A stretch of 64,000 nucleotides of DNA from Antedon bifida (taxonomy: Eukaryota > Echinodermata > Crinoidea > Comatulida > Antedonidae), in contig OY727095.1 of the NCBI GenBank assembly GCA_963402885.1, positions 25,797,001 through 25,861,000 on the forward strand. The letters are read 5' to 3'. How positions within the stretch are numbered: the stretch's first letter is position 1; each line of letters begins with the position of its first letter. Made by a program: the position numbers and the translations under genes. The notes below the pieces were generated by a model, which worked only from the letters and a program-made list of their open reading frames with translations, was not told the origin of the DNA and did not search any database. Shown piece by piece: positions 1-13,200 of this stretch.

Positions 1-205
1 AATTTGGAATCTTTTCTTCTCAATATTAATTCAGCCCACCCAACTATCAAATTTACAGCTACCAAATCCACTAGTAGCGTTGATTTTTTGGACACTATAG
101 TGACCATAGAAAATGGTACACTCAAAACTGACCTATTCCATAAACCCACGGATAAAAATATGTACCTCTCCCTAGCAGTTGTCATTCCTGACACTGGACG
201 CAATT
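1..205 (+). pseudogene. Penelope-like element reverse transcriptase fragment
   Basis: The frame from position 4 reads HPTIKFTA...VDFLDTIV, then TDLFHKPTDKNMYL. This is the conserved block of Penelope-like retroelement RTs (HPxIKFT, FLD, KPTD-Y). The similarity is lost after about 205, and the frame stops at 265-267. The copy is cut by the window edge, so its full extent to the left cannot be seen. Confidence 0.65.
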
Positions 206-927
206 TGTTTACTTCGTGGCTTATGAATTATTTTTGGCGAAAACTACAAGTCAAATTTTTATTATAATATTGATACAAAATATTAACAGGCAATGTATAA
301 TTTACAAGTACGAATGTGCGATACTCGGGGTACAGCAAAAAAAGCTGTAATGACGTCATAAGACGGATGTGACGTCACATACACGTCAATAACCTCGGTA
401 CCAAATACGGCTATACGGTACCATCTTCGAGACGTCATATGGCTGCATCCGTTTTGAAATTAAAAAATCCGGCTCTATAGCTTTGAGGACATATATTCAT
501 GCCAAATCCCAGCTCAATACTACAACGAATAAGGGAGGAGTAGTACTTTATAAATCGCACTTTTTACTCAATAGTGTCGGATGGAGGAGAAGATGAGAAA
601 GTCCTAGAATCGGGTACCCCGAGTAAAAATATTAACCTCAAATGTTGTCATCATTATCCTTAGTATGTTGGACGGGTCACTACGACCTAAGAAAATAATG
701 CTCCTACCCTGGAATATGTACAGTACTATAGTTTAGTTTATGATTATATTTTTGTTCTGTAGAGTAGGACAGACTATATTTACGTTACACAAAAATAATT
801 GATAATAAATCATTTTGAAGAATGAACAATAATTAATACTGTTACGTCAACAAGTCGAGCGTCGTTTTTTTGTAAGAAATTTCAGACTAGTTTTGTGAAA
901 TATTTGTTACAGTTACACCAGCTTTCT
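206..927. other. Non-coding stretch with a dispersed repeat
   Basis: No gene is seen. Positions 468-548 are an inverted copy of 31862-31945 (shared core includes GGGATTTGGCATG on the other strand). Two CRE-like palindromes (TGACGTCA-type) lie at about 351-378. The 3' UTR of the minus-strand gene would run into this segment. Confidence 0.45.
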
Positions 928-1254
928 TCACCTAGAAAGAGTAGAATGTACACATGACCCATGATCTGCAACCGAACTGTAGATAAGGATGTCATCTATG
1001 TGGAATATTACAAAATGCAACAAGGATTGAGACATAGGATTGGGATCAGAGTATTTTAATTTTGGTTGTTGGTGCAGATGCTGCCTATGACTTGGCCATC
1101 GGTTTTTTTTTACATCAAGACTCTTTATTATAGTTTTTGTGATGACATCTTCAACAATTGGTTGCTGTGCATTTTCCAGCAGTAACTGTTGATCAGATTT
1201 CTGCAACAGTATTTTTTCTAGTTTTTTTATACGTGCATCAGCTCCTTGATTTTT
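928..1254 (-). CDS. Exon 8: C-terminal exon with stop codon
   Basis: This 327-nt exon codes residues 711-818 and ends in TGA at 928-930. The acceptor is TTCTTATTGAGAG, giving phase 0 as needed. The first 35 residues continue the coil (ADARIKKLEKILLQKSDQQL). The tail is basic and His/Gln-rich, then hydrophobic, and resembles no domain I know. No canonical AATAAA lies in the next 250 bases in the direction of transcription; variants CATAAA and AATATA occur near 738-752. An alternative terminal exon outside the window is possible. Confidence 0.68.
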   Translation of the reverse strand, partial: KNQGADARIKKLEKILLQKSDQQLLLENAQQPIVEDVITKTIIKSLDVKKNRWPSHRQHLHQQPKLKYSDPNPMSQSLLHFVIFHIDDILIYSSVADHGSCVHSTLSR

Positions 1255-4200
1255 CTCTCAATAAGAATCATTAAAGAAGAGTGGCCCTTATCAAAGTTCA
1301 TCGTTTGACATTTTGTAAAAATAATGCATATATAAACATTTAACCAGGTCATTTCTTGTCTTAAATGTGCGTTCTAAGGTTAATTGTGATAAAAAGAGAA
1401 AAACAATGCACTACCACATTCACTCGTAGACGTTTAGGCCTAGCTTAATAGCCCGACGTTTTTTTTGATTAATTTTCTTTCCTTTTTGGCAGAATCTGTT
1501 AAATACAATATTTGGGAAAACCTGGTATTTTAGCTGAAAAGTTACGGTTCTTTTATTTGTTTACACTTTCACGCGATTGATCGAAGTGAGTGCATCACAT
1601 CATGATATGAAAATATCAATCTGCGATGCATGTTGGGATTTATAGCGGGCTGCTAAAATTATTAGAATCGACTTATTTTTCACATTTTTAACTGTTTAAA
1701 GACGATTATCGCAGAAGGTCCATATAGTATTTATTTTTACATAAAATGTAGTGTGTGACCTTAAATTAGGTCCACCAAATGTAGGTCTAGTGTCTTTAAC
1801 ATTTTTGCATTCCATTTAGTTCTTGTTAATATATTTCTATGAAAAATTGCTATTCCATTGAGTTTGGCATTAGTTACAAATAATAATGTAAGATCATTTT
1901 TTGTGTGAAATAGTTACCTGTTTCTCTAGAGTTTTGAATTTAATCTGAAGGTGATCAAGCTGAAATTGTTTAGTTTTAAGCTGTTCTAAGTATTGCTGTC
2001 CTTCCTCCTCCATCTGAGTAAGCCTAGCCATTAGATTCTCATTGCGTATCTTGCTGCTGCTCAACTCTTCTTTTAATAGACTACAGTGCTGATGGATACA
2101 TTCAAACTCTGCCTTTAGAGTACATACTTGTGAATCTGATAAAATAAATTGTGAAACAAATTTAAAACTAGACATGAACTCGTCACTTTGAACGCCAGAT
2201 GCACGTCATATGTTAGAATATTGCGCACAGAAAAAAGATTATGCTATTATAAGCTGAAGAAAACAAAATGCTTTCAGTGTGCTCTCTATTTTGTGTCCAA
2301 GTATAATATAGGCCTACAGTATACACTATATACTGTGTACATACTACATACAGTGTAGCATTGGTGAAAATAAGGGACCCGCCTTTAATTCTAATTTTTA
2401 ACATGATGATGTCATCAAAATGAAAGACGAAGATACCAATTTCAGATGAAAATTGTCTGAGCAACAACATATTAACATGTTGAAGAAATTTGGATACATA
2501 GAATATAGATGCGTGCTCTTTTACAATTCAACTGGCCATATGATAACGTCACAACATCCGATGCGCAACATTTGTACATGAATTCATATCTACAATTCAA
2601 CAGCTTACAGGTGCCGGACCAGTGGGAGGTCGCCTCCTACAGTTTGTTCGAGAGTGGGAGAAGCTGATGGTAGACAGCTGGATTCTCTCCACATTAAGCT
2701 ACGGCTACCGCATAGAATTCACAAGCGTCATATAAATACATACATGATATGCGGTTTCCTGGGTATAAAATTCAAGATAATAAATACAGCAACAAAACAA
2801 ACATGACATAAAAAGTGAAAAATACAAACAGAACAATTAGTGTAACTGACAATTAAATAATTGGTTATGGAGAAGGTGTGTGGAGGTCCTCGTCCAACCA
2901 CAATCCCCAAAGATCCAATAAAGCAACGAGGGCTTATAGACGGAATTGCCACGCTGCTCCACAAAGGAGCCGTAGTAAGGGTCGAAGAACATCATGCGGG
3001 CTCGGGCCACGAATCAACCGTATTCTTAATCGAGAAGTCCTCGGAGGACTGGCGACTAATTCTAAATCTAAAACGTCTGAATAAACGATTTATCCGGCCC
3101 CGCAGGTTACGGATGGAGACAGTCTCATCGATCCTGTTAGGGCTAAGACGAGGAGACTGGGCCGCATCGATAGATTTAAAAGATGCATACTTTCACGTAC
3201 CAATCGCAAAAGAAGACCAACGTTGGTTGCGGTTTCGAATCAACAGTTGTCTCTACCAGTTCTTTGCAATGCCGTTTGGCCTATCAACGGCCCCGCGCAT
3301 GTTCATGCGCATCGTTCAAGTGCTCGGTGCGTTCTTTCACAAGAACGGCATTCACATATTTATGTATTATTAATAACGGAACACGTAGGGTTCTTAGTGA
3401 ACCGGGAGAAGTCGTGCCTGGTGCCGACTCAACATCCCATTTATCTCGGAGCGCAGATAGACCTCGTGTCAGGCAGAGTGTGCCCCTCACAGAAACGGGT
3501 AACCAAAGCCCTTGCTGCTATACAAGGCATGATTACCACTTCCGCTCCGACAGCATACGACTGGCTGAGAATGCTAGGTTTCCTAGCCATCTTTGTAGAT
3601 CTAGTTTTGTCGGCTACGGATGCGGCCGCTGCAACTTCATCTGTTAACCTTCTACCGGCCAGGTTCAGACTCATTAATAAAGTTCATTATAACGCAATTC
3701 CAATGGTGGCTAACGGACGGCCAATTGTTAGTGGGCAAATCAATTCAGAGATCAATTCCGGACACCCGAATAGAAACGGACACGTCCGAAGCAGGTTGGG
3801 GTGGTTGCTCCAACCAAAGTAATGACTCCAGCGTTTGGAATGCCGAGGAGGCGTTAGCCCACATCAATCTCTTAGAACTTTGGGCAGTAGACCGAATGCT
3901 GAAGGCGCTACTTCCAAACATAACAAATTCACACGTCCATATTTGCTCGGACAACACAACCGTGGTCGCATACATCAACCGACAAGGAGGAACGAAGTCT
4001 CCGACTCTCTGCTACACTGGTGCATCGCCACAACATAACATTCTGCAGTCGATACCGGGATGCACATGCGTGGGCGGTGGATGACCTGTCCATGTCATGG
4101 GACGGCCTATGGGCATACGCGTTCCCGCCAATATCAATCATACCAATAGTACCGACTCACATTCAGCGCTTCCGATGCCGAGTTCTGTTGATCACACCGT

Positions 4201-7200
4201 TCTGGCCCCGTCAAGCGTGGTATCCACTTCTTGTTAGTCTTTTAACGTCTGCACGGATCTACTGGCGCAAAATCGTGCAAGGTTCTCAGCGATCAACCTA
4301 CAATCCCTGAACCTGACTGTTTGGCCATTGTCAGGGATCAGCTTAGAGACTTGGGCATTCCGGACGGCCCAGCCACCCTGGCGGCCAAATGTAGAAGAGA
4401 GTCGACTCTCACCGTCTATGACACTTCTTTCGCTGTACGAATCAGGCTTGCAAGTACGCACTGTGTCAGGCTACCGGTCCGCGGTTGTGGCCATTACTCC
4501 GCCATTCAAGGATGGCTCGACGGTATCAACTTCCGCAGTAACCACGCAGTTGTTACGCGGTATGTTCAGAGAGCGACCTCCGTCTAAGGTCTTAGTTCCA
4601 CGTCGAGACGTAATCGTTGTTCTATCCGCACTCACGCGCCCGCCGTTCGAGCAAGGCTTCGCTATACAATCTATCGCTTAAGACAGCGTTTCTGGTGGCG
4701 TTGTCCTCATGTAAACGCCGAGGCGAGCTGCATGCGCTCACGCTAGAGCCAGGCCATATACGATTTGAGTGTGGCGGAGTCCGGTTAACATTCAGGAAGG
4801 ACTTTCTGGCCAAGTCCCGCCGGCTGTGTTTGTTCCATCAATGTCCGCATTCTCGGGGGTAGTAGAGGACAAATTCTGGTGCCCGGTAAGAGCACTCAAA
4901 TTCTACATCCACCGAACAGAGACGTTGCAAGAGGGTATATCTCACTTATTCTTCACATCGGTCCCCCCGTATCGGCCAGCCGCAAAATCCATGATTGCCA
5001 GCTGGGTCGTGGCAGCGATTCGGTCCGCTTATGAGTCGTCCAGCACTCCGCCGCCGGCACATATGCATGAGGTGTTGCTACATCCTGGGCATTGTACGCT
5101 GGTGTTTCTATATCACACATTATGACAGCGGCATGGTGGCGGACACAGTCTAAGTTTACTGCGCATTATTTAAGGGACATTTCTGCAACCATGGCGCCAG
5201 TAGCAGCAGCAGTGCTAAAGCCTAGGTTAAAGGTATGTACACTTTACTTGCTCTGCTCTTTGTTAACTTACTCCCACCGCCGACTAGTTCTAGTCCGGTG
5301 CTAATCTGGCTATTGTCGGTTTATACAGGTAAGCTAGGCACGATATAGACTACACAAACCAATAGTGGTGTTAGTAGTCTATGAGTTCTAGCTTACCTGT
5401 ATAAACTCCCTCCCGCCGTCCCCGCAGTCAATTAAGCGGAAAATGATGACGGTGGTACGTTGGAACGTTCCCACATGAGGGCGTGGTTGCGGACTGGTCC
5501 ATTATAATACAGGGGTGTTTTAGGAACTTTTCACTTTCGTATCTAAAGCCCTCCCCCTGGAGAGCACGGGCTATTGTTGGTTTATACAGGTAAGCTAGCA
5601 CTCATAGACTACTAACACCACTACTGTAATCATGAGTATCACTTTTCATTATGAGGAGCTATAACATATTGAAATTTACTGTAATGATGAAAATAAGTGA
5701 CCCAAGTAATTCACGCTTTTGAACATGATGACGTCATCAAAATTTAAAAATTGTAAATCATGTGAAAGATAATTGATTGACCTAGACAATATCAGAATCT
5801 GAAGGAAAATGGAATATTGATAATTAGAGATGCGGTCTATTAAATGTGATAAGTTATGAAGAAATAGACAAATATCCTATATGATATGATACGATGACGT
5901 CACAATGTCCGTTTAGCCTTATTGATGCATGATCGATATCTACAACTCATCAACTCCTAGAATATGTAATAAAAATAAATTTCACTGTTTACTTTAGAAA
6001 ATATGACTCTTTAAAAAAACACGCGCGAATTGTCTAATTCAAAGTGTTCGTTGCTGAAAATGGTCTACGCTTGTGGACGCATCCCTCTCCAAATAAAGGC
6101 AAACGGACCACTTTTTAGTCGCGTGTAACGCAACTCTACAGCTGTTGGTCGGTCGGTTAGTCAGTTGGGGCTCATAATGAATGGAAATCTGTCAGCAAAG
6201 ACAATGTTAAAAGATTTTTTTTAATTGCTATAATTCCTTTAACGTACTACTGCAAGGCAAATGTTCGAAATGCTCTCCAACCGTTATTAGATAAACATGG
6301 AGAACAATTACAGGATAAAGTATTTTGTATGTTACTCGCTGAAGTTATGAACATTGTCAATTCAAGTTCATTAGAATAAATAACACCTAACCACGTTTTA
6401 ACTCTTAATTTCATGTTTCAGTTACTTCAAACCAGGTTTATTTCAGGAACTGGGAGATAGTGCAGCATCTAGCAAATGAGTTTTGGCACCGATATAAACA
6501 TGAATACCTACAATTATTACAGACTACAAGACATAAATGGTAAACAGTCCAGGGAACCTATGGGAACTTGCCAGAGTCACTGACGTGACAAGTAGTGCAG
6601 ATGGGCTTTTTAAGAAGGTCAAAGACCCATTCCCTACAATTTGTGACGTTTTGTAGAAATAATGCATATATATTACTTTAAAAACATTAAACCAGGTCAT
6701 TCCTTGTCTTAAATATACGTTTTATGGTAAATTATGATAAAAAGAGAGACACAATGCACTACCTAAGTAGCTCGCGGTGAATGTCCTCTCGTGGGCAGTC
6801 TTTAGGCCTAGCCTAACTAGGCTTAGTTTTGTAGGCCTAGCTGGTAAACATCGGTAACGTACGAACATGGGTGAATTACAGAACAAAAACAGAAATATCA
6901 ATCCGCGCTCAATGCATGTTGGGATTTATAGCGGGCCGCTAAAATGATTAGAATCAACTTATTTTCACATTTTTAACCGTTTAAAGACTAGCAAAGTTAT
7001 CTCAATAGGACCATATAGTATTTATTTTTACATTAAATGTAATAATAATAATAATAATAAGCTTTATTTAATCACGGATACTTAACTCAACTAAAAGTTG
7101 TTTTTCAGTAAGACCGTGCTCAAAGGAAAACACCAACAAAAATAAATGTAAAAAGCAAATATCAAATCAAATAATAAAACAATTACAGAAGCAAAAAAAC

Positions 7201-10200
7201 AAAAGCAGATAATAAAACAATTACAATAAAATAAAACAAGGATACACTTACTAACTATAAAATTAAATAATACACTACATTTAAATAAAGCTACATGAAA
7301 TTAGCAGTTAACAGTTTCTTAAAAAGAGAGACAGAGTTCACATTTTTAATATCTTCATGTAGCTCATTCCAAACCTTGGCACCTCTATATGATAAGCTAC
7401 GTTTTTTGTAGTTTGTGTTTGGTTTTGGTACAATTAAATTTGGCTTAGTTCTAATATCATAGTAATTGTTTTTAATATTGAACTTATTTAATAAATATGG
7501 AGGTGCAAGGTTATTCATAATCTTAAACATAACAATAGCTTCATTTATATATAATCTTTCATCTAAGTTCATCCAATTTAGACTTTGTAGAGCTTGAGTA
7601 CTAGAGTCGGTTTGAGACTTGTTTGTAATAACTTTTGCTGCGCGATTTTGAAGAACTTGTAGTGTTTTACTTTGAGTTATATTTGAACGTCCCCAAACAA
7701 CATGGCAATACTCAAGATGAGGAGCCATAAGTGATTTGTATAGTTTGCATTGAATTTCTTTTGGAAATATATTATTAGTCTTTTTTAAGTAGTACAAGCT
7801 CTGCAAAACCTTAGATTTAACATTATCGATTTGTGAGCACCAAGAAAGATTATTATCTAATATCACACCAAGGTGTTTACATTTATTTACACGAGAGATT
7901 GGTTCTCCATCTATGTTAATGTTGACTTGTAAGTCAGATAGTTTACTTAACCTCTGACTCGTTCCAATTAACATAAATTCAGTTTTTTTAACATTTAGGC
8001 TAAGTTTGTTGCATATGAGCCATCTTTTAAGACACAATAAGTCAGAATTTATTGTTTCAGTAAGGTTATTAATATTATTGGAAGTGTAGTATATGGCAGT
8101 GTCATCAGCATACATAGAAACAGAGCATTTATTTACAGCATTAGGCAAGTCATTAACATAAAGGAGAAACATTAATGGTCCAAGGATGGACCCCTGAGGA
8201 ATTCCACATATACTGTGACTTTCATCAGAAGAATCACCATTTACATTGGTTATATGTACACGATTTTGCAGGTAGTTTTCAAACCACTGAATAACATTTG
8301 AATGAAAATTGAAAGATCTTAGTTTATTGATAAGAATACTGTGATTTACTGTATCAAAAGCCTTTTTCAAGTCTATCATTACTAACCCAATATAATTTCC
8401 TTTGTCAATGGCTTCTAGCCAGGTCTCTGTGATATTAAGCAATGCAGTCGTAGTTGAGTAGCCTGGTCTAAACCCAGACTGATTTTCATATAGCATTTTG
8501 TTTAGATTTAGGAAATCATAAACTTGTTCAAATACAACTTTTTCAAGAACTTTAGATAATATTGGGAGAATTGAAATTGGCCTATAATTATTACATTCAT
8601 TTTTATTTCCACCTTTATGAAGAGGGCAGATCTTGGCCCTTTTCCATTGTTTTGGAAAAGTTAAATTTTTTAAAGATGTTTGCATTATCATTTAGAGAGA
8701 TTGCTTTGAATTACCAGGCAGCTTGCTGGATTACTATGTTTTATTTTATTATAAGAAATACATTACAAAGAAATACAACTTGCAACATGTTTACTAGTCC
8801 TGGTTCCCTATTATACTATTCGGCCAAGTGTACTATTGAGGAAGCTGATAACAATTAATGTAAATCCTTATTTATGTTCATGGATATTGATAAGCAATTT
8901 TGTTACTGGTAGATGTCAACGAGTTAAGGTCAACAATTAATTTGAATTATATTGACCCAAATACGGGAACACCGCAAGGATGTGTGTCATCCCCACTTTT
9001 ATTTTCAATATATGTTAGTGATTTAAGATGTAATGTTAATTCATGTAACCTTATCAAGTTTGCGGATGATATGTGTTTTACTGGTCTTATTACAGGAGGA
9101 GATGAATTTGTATAGAGAAGAAGTATCAAGGGTTTTAGATTGGTGTAATACTAATTATTTGTGTATTAATTCTAAAAAAAACCAAAGGGCTTATATTCAG
9201 AAAAAATGTTAATCACATTCCACGGAAGTCATGTTGAAAATCTCATAAATATTTAGGGGTTTGGATAGATATGAATCTAAGTTGGGATACACATACATAT
9301 AAAGTGTATGCTAAAGGTGTTCAACGTCTGTATTCCTTAAGGAAGTTGAAACAATATTATATATAGGCCGTGATTTTAAATGTCATGAACTATGACGAAA
9401 ATTATGAAATTACGACTTTTATAATTGAACTGGTCATATGATGACGTCACAATATCCGATGCACATAATTTGTACATGAATTCGTATCTACAATTCAACA
9501 GCTTCCAGAAAACGTTTTAATCATGAGTATCACTTTTCATTCTGAGTAGCTATAACATATTGAAATTGATTGGAATGATGAAAATAAGAATCCAAAGTTA
9601 TTCACGCTTTTGCACATGATGACGTCATAAAAATTTTTAAAACGGTAAATCATGCGAAAGATAATTGATTGACCTAGACAATATAAAAATATGGGGGAAA
9701 TGGAATACGGATATTAAGTGAAGATGCGCTCTATTAAATGTGATAAGCTATGACGAAAGAGACAAAAATCCTATATTTTATATTTGAGTGGCCATACGAT
9801 GACATCACAATGTCCGGTTAGCCATATTGATACATGATTCGATATCTACAACTCATCATCTTCCAGAATATGTAATTTAAAAAAAGTTCACCATGTAGTT
9901 TAGAATCTATGACTGTTTAAAAAAGGGCATAATTTTGACAAATTTTTGAACTTTTTCATAAAAAACGCGTGCAAATTGTCCAATTCGACGTGCTCGTATG
10001 ACGTGAGTCGAAAGCGTTTGAAAGTTGGTAAAATTACTAGAAAAGGCTCGAAAAAAATAAATCACGCAAAAAAAGATTGTTTTAGCTCTACGGGCGCACT
10101 GAATTTTTGACATGCTTAAAATTACATGAAACGCGTAGAAAGTTGATTAGAAATTAATTTTTCGCATTTTAAACACGCATGCGCGTATAACTTTCTGTGA

Positions 10201-13200
10201 AACATGCCATTTTTTTTCCACAGAAAGTTAGCGCATGATATAAATTACACTTTTGCTAAATTTCAATTTGAATTGGTATATGGGTTTCGATCTATGTTAA
10301 ATACGCGAAATTCATAAAATTGCTGTGTGAAGTCATAAAACGAAGTTTCTTGCACATCTACAGCTACAGGTCAATCTTATGACAAAGTTATACAATCTTA
10401 TGTTGGCCAGAATTAGAGATACGCTGCGGACAAAATTTGTGAAAAGAAAGAAGAATAAGATAGAAGAAAAAAAAGATCGTGACAATAACAAGGGGTTATC
10501 CGCCAAGTGTGGATAACCAATAACAATATCACATCTTCAACCTAAACACATAGTAGGCCTACTTCTTGTAGTAAGGCCTAGTGTTTATAAATCAACAAAG
10601 TGTACGTCAGCTTCTCATTTGGCGAACAATTGTGACCAGCTAAGTGTAAATAACAAAAATAACATAGCGTTTTCAGGGGATTTCAGGACACCATATTAAT
10701 TTTTTTAATCCGGAGGGTCGTATGAGAAATCATTACAGAAGTTTAATTTAAACAGCAATTAAAATAATCACATGCTGAAGATGGCTGTGTTATACATTTA
10801 TATATAGGCCTATGCATTTGTATCTAAATTTTATAGACATCAGTGAGTTGTTGCAGTCAGTAAAATCTTGGTTCTTCAACAGATGGTAGTCCATTAATAA
10901 CTTGCTAGAGGATTCAACATCTGCACATTCTCATGGAAGACCAAAGAAAACAAACTGCAAATTTCAAAACTAAGAGGTCTAGTTACATTAAAATGGCCTA
11001 GCTTCAAAATCAGGGAAATCAATCTCACTATCATTGATATATTAGTATTTGCCATAGAGTAGCCCTTGAATGTGATGATTCAAATGATGCATTTAAACAC
11101 ATTGACAATGTGCAACTAATTATCACTCAGTTATGGAAGCTGTTTGAACATTCGCCCAAAAAGTGGCAGCTTACCAGAAGTGCCAACAAGAAGTATAAAA
11201 GTCTCTTCAGTTGGGTGAAAATGCAAAGAAAATAGTAACCAGAAAACTAAAAAAAAGCATGTAAAACAATTAGATGGCTATCTTGTGATGCTTCTATCAA
11301 ATCAGTTTTTAAGGACAGTATCATTCGTATTCTTCAAGCATTAAGTGAAACTAACAACTTTGGCTTACCGAAGAAAATAGACAGTGCTAAATGTATTGGT
11401 CCTGTAAACATTTTGCATTTTGTTTTACCAAATTTGTCGGAGATTTTCCATCAACTTCTCACAGTTGATGCCAAATGTGCTGCCTGCTGAGGTTTTATTT
11501 TGAAGGGTTAGAAGGTGATATTGTGGTTACTGTATCAAATAACAATTAGCTTATGCCTAAGGTTTTATTGAAGAGAAGAAAGTGATTTTTTAAAATGTTA
11601 TTGTTTTTAACACATTTCATAAAGCAACTGGTGTACAGAGAGAAATTGCCATTACGCTTGGTGAGACAATCCAAGAGAAGATAACTGCTATGCAATTTTA
11701 TGTGACGACTCATCGCATACTATGTCTGTGAAGTTGGTTACTAGTTCCTAGTTCCTTATTCAAATTCAATTAAAGGGACAGTCACAAATATTTTTAAAAA
11801 CAGATTTTAATAAGTAATAACTGTCTAATTGATTTGTTATTGCATCAACATGTTAGCCTTAACCTCCTCTACTTCTTCCGGTCAAAGTTCAATAACATTT
11901 TATGCATTTACACCCTCTACGGCGAATAAGTAACTAGCTTTTACGAACGTTATAATACTTGACCTACTTCCTTTTTTCAAAATATTTTGGTATGGATCGA
12001 TCACCCTTGACCTACTCTACCATTTGCCACCCCAGTTCCGCGAACTTTTTTGCGTCTACGCCCTCTACGGCGAATAAGTAACTGGCTTTACGAACGTTAT
12101 AACACTTGACCTACTTAATTTTTTCAAAATATTTTGGTATGGATCGATCACCCTTGACCTACTCTACCAATTGCTACCCCAGTTCCGCGAACTTTTTTGC
12201 GTCTACGCCCTCTACGGCGAATAAGTAACTGGCTTTACAAACGTTATAACACCTGACCTACTTAATTTTTTCAAAATGTTTTGGTATGAATCGATCACCC
12301 TTGACCTACTTTACCATTTGCCACCCCAGTTCCGCGAACTTTTTGGCATCTACGCCCTCTACGACGAATAAGTAACTGGCTTTACGAACGTTATAACACT
12401 TGACCTACTTAATTTTTTCAAAATATTTTGGTATAGATCGATCACCCTTGACCTTTTCTATCATTTTCCACCCCAGTTCCGCGAACTTTTTTGCGTCTAC
12501 GCCCTCAGCGGCGAATAAGTAACTGGCTTTTACGAACGTTATAACACTTGACCTATATATTTTTTTCAAAATATTTTGGTATGAATCGATCACCCTTGAC
12601 CTACTTTACCATTTTCCACCCCAGTTCCGCGAACTTTTTTGCATCTACGCCCTCTACGGCGAATAAGTAACTGGCTTTACGAACGTTATAACACTTGACC
12701 TACTTAATTTTTTCAAAATATTTTGGTATGGATCGATCACCCTTGACCTACTCTACCATTTGCCACCCCAGTTCCGCGAACTTTTTTGCGTCTACGCCCT
12801 CAACGGCGAATAAGTAACTGGCTTTTACGAACGCTATAACACTTGACCTACTTAATTTTTTCAAAATATTTTGGTATGAATCGATCACCCTTTACCTACT
12901 TTAAATGCTGTTTTAATTTCAGGTAGTCATGTTCTACTTGTGTTGAAAAGTGTTAATGAATAAAACGGAATAAATAACTTGTGGTTATCGTTTTTAACCA
13001 AACTGTTGTATTTGTGTTTGCTTCAGAAATTATCTTCTAGAATCGTAACAAGTCAAAACAAAACTAAAATGAATTCGCCGTAAAAGGACATAGGTAAAAG
13101 TTCGCGGAACTAGTTTGGCAAATGGTAAAGTAGTCAAGGGTCATCTACCCATAACAAATTAATTATTCGCCGTAGAGGGCGTCGATGCAAAAACTATTTG

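Larger units (their letters stand above)
2611..5625 (+). mobile_element. Decayed DIRS-type (tyrosine-recombinase) retrotransposon
   Basis: The remains run in family order: pre-RT block (GGRLLQFVREWEKL ... LSYGYRIEFTS) at 2611-2733, RT at 2861-3650, RNase H at 3740-4010, a SWDGLWAYAFPP block near 4095-4130, and tyrosine recombinase at about 4310-5240. The 3' part has a split/inverted repeat (TTTATACAGGTAAGCTAG at about 5319 and 5588, and its complement near 5387), as expected for DIRS-like termini. The 5' end is cut at 2611 and about 130 bp of unrelated sequence separates the pre-RT block from RT. Several frameshifts make it inactive. Confidence 0.85.

Noticed and set aside
2861-5240. A gypsy-type LTR element
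   Set aside because: The tyrosine recombinase, the GYRIEFTS pre-RT block and split/inverted repeats fit DIRS; no integrase zinc finger, protease or LTR is seen.
7291-8691. A host gene with an RT domain
   Set aside because: Motif order, 3' tail (TTA)n and insertion into a MITE show that it is a truncated LINE.
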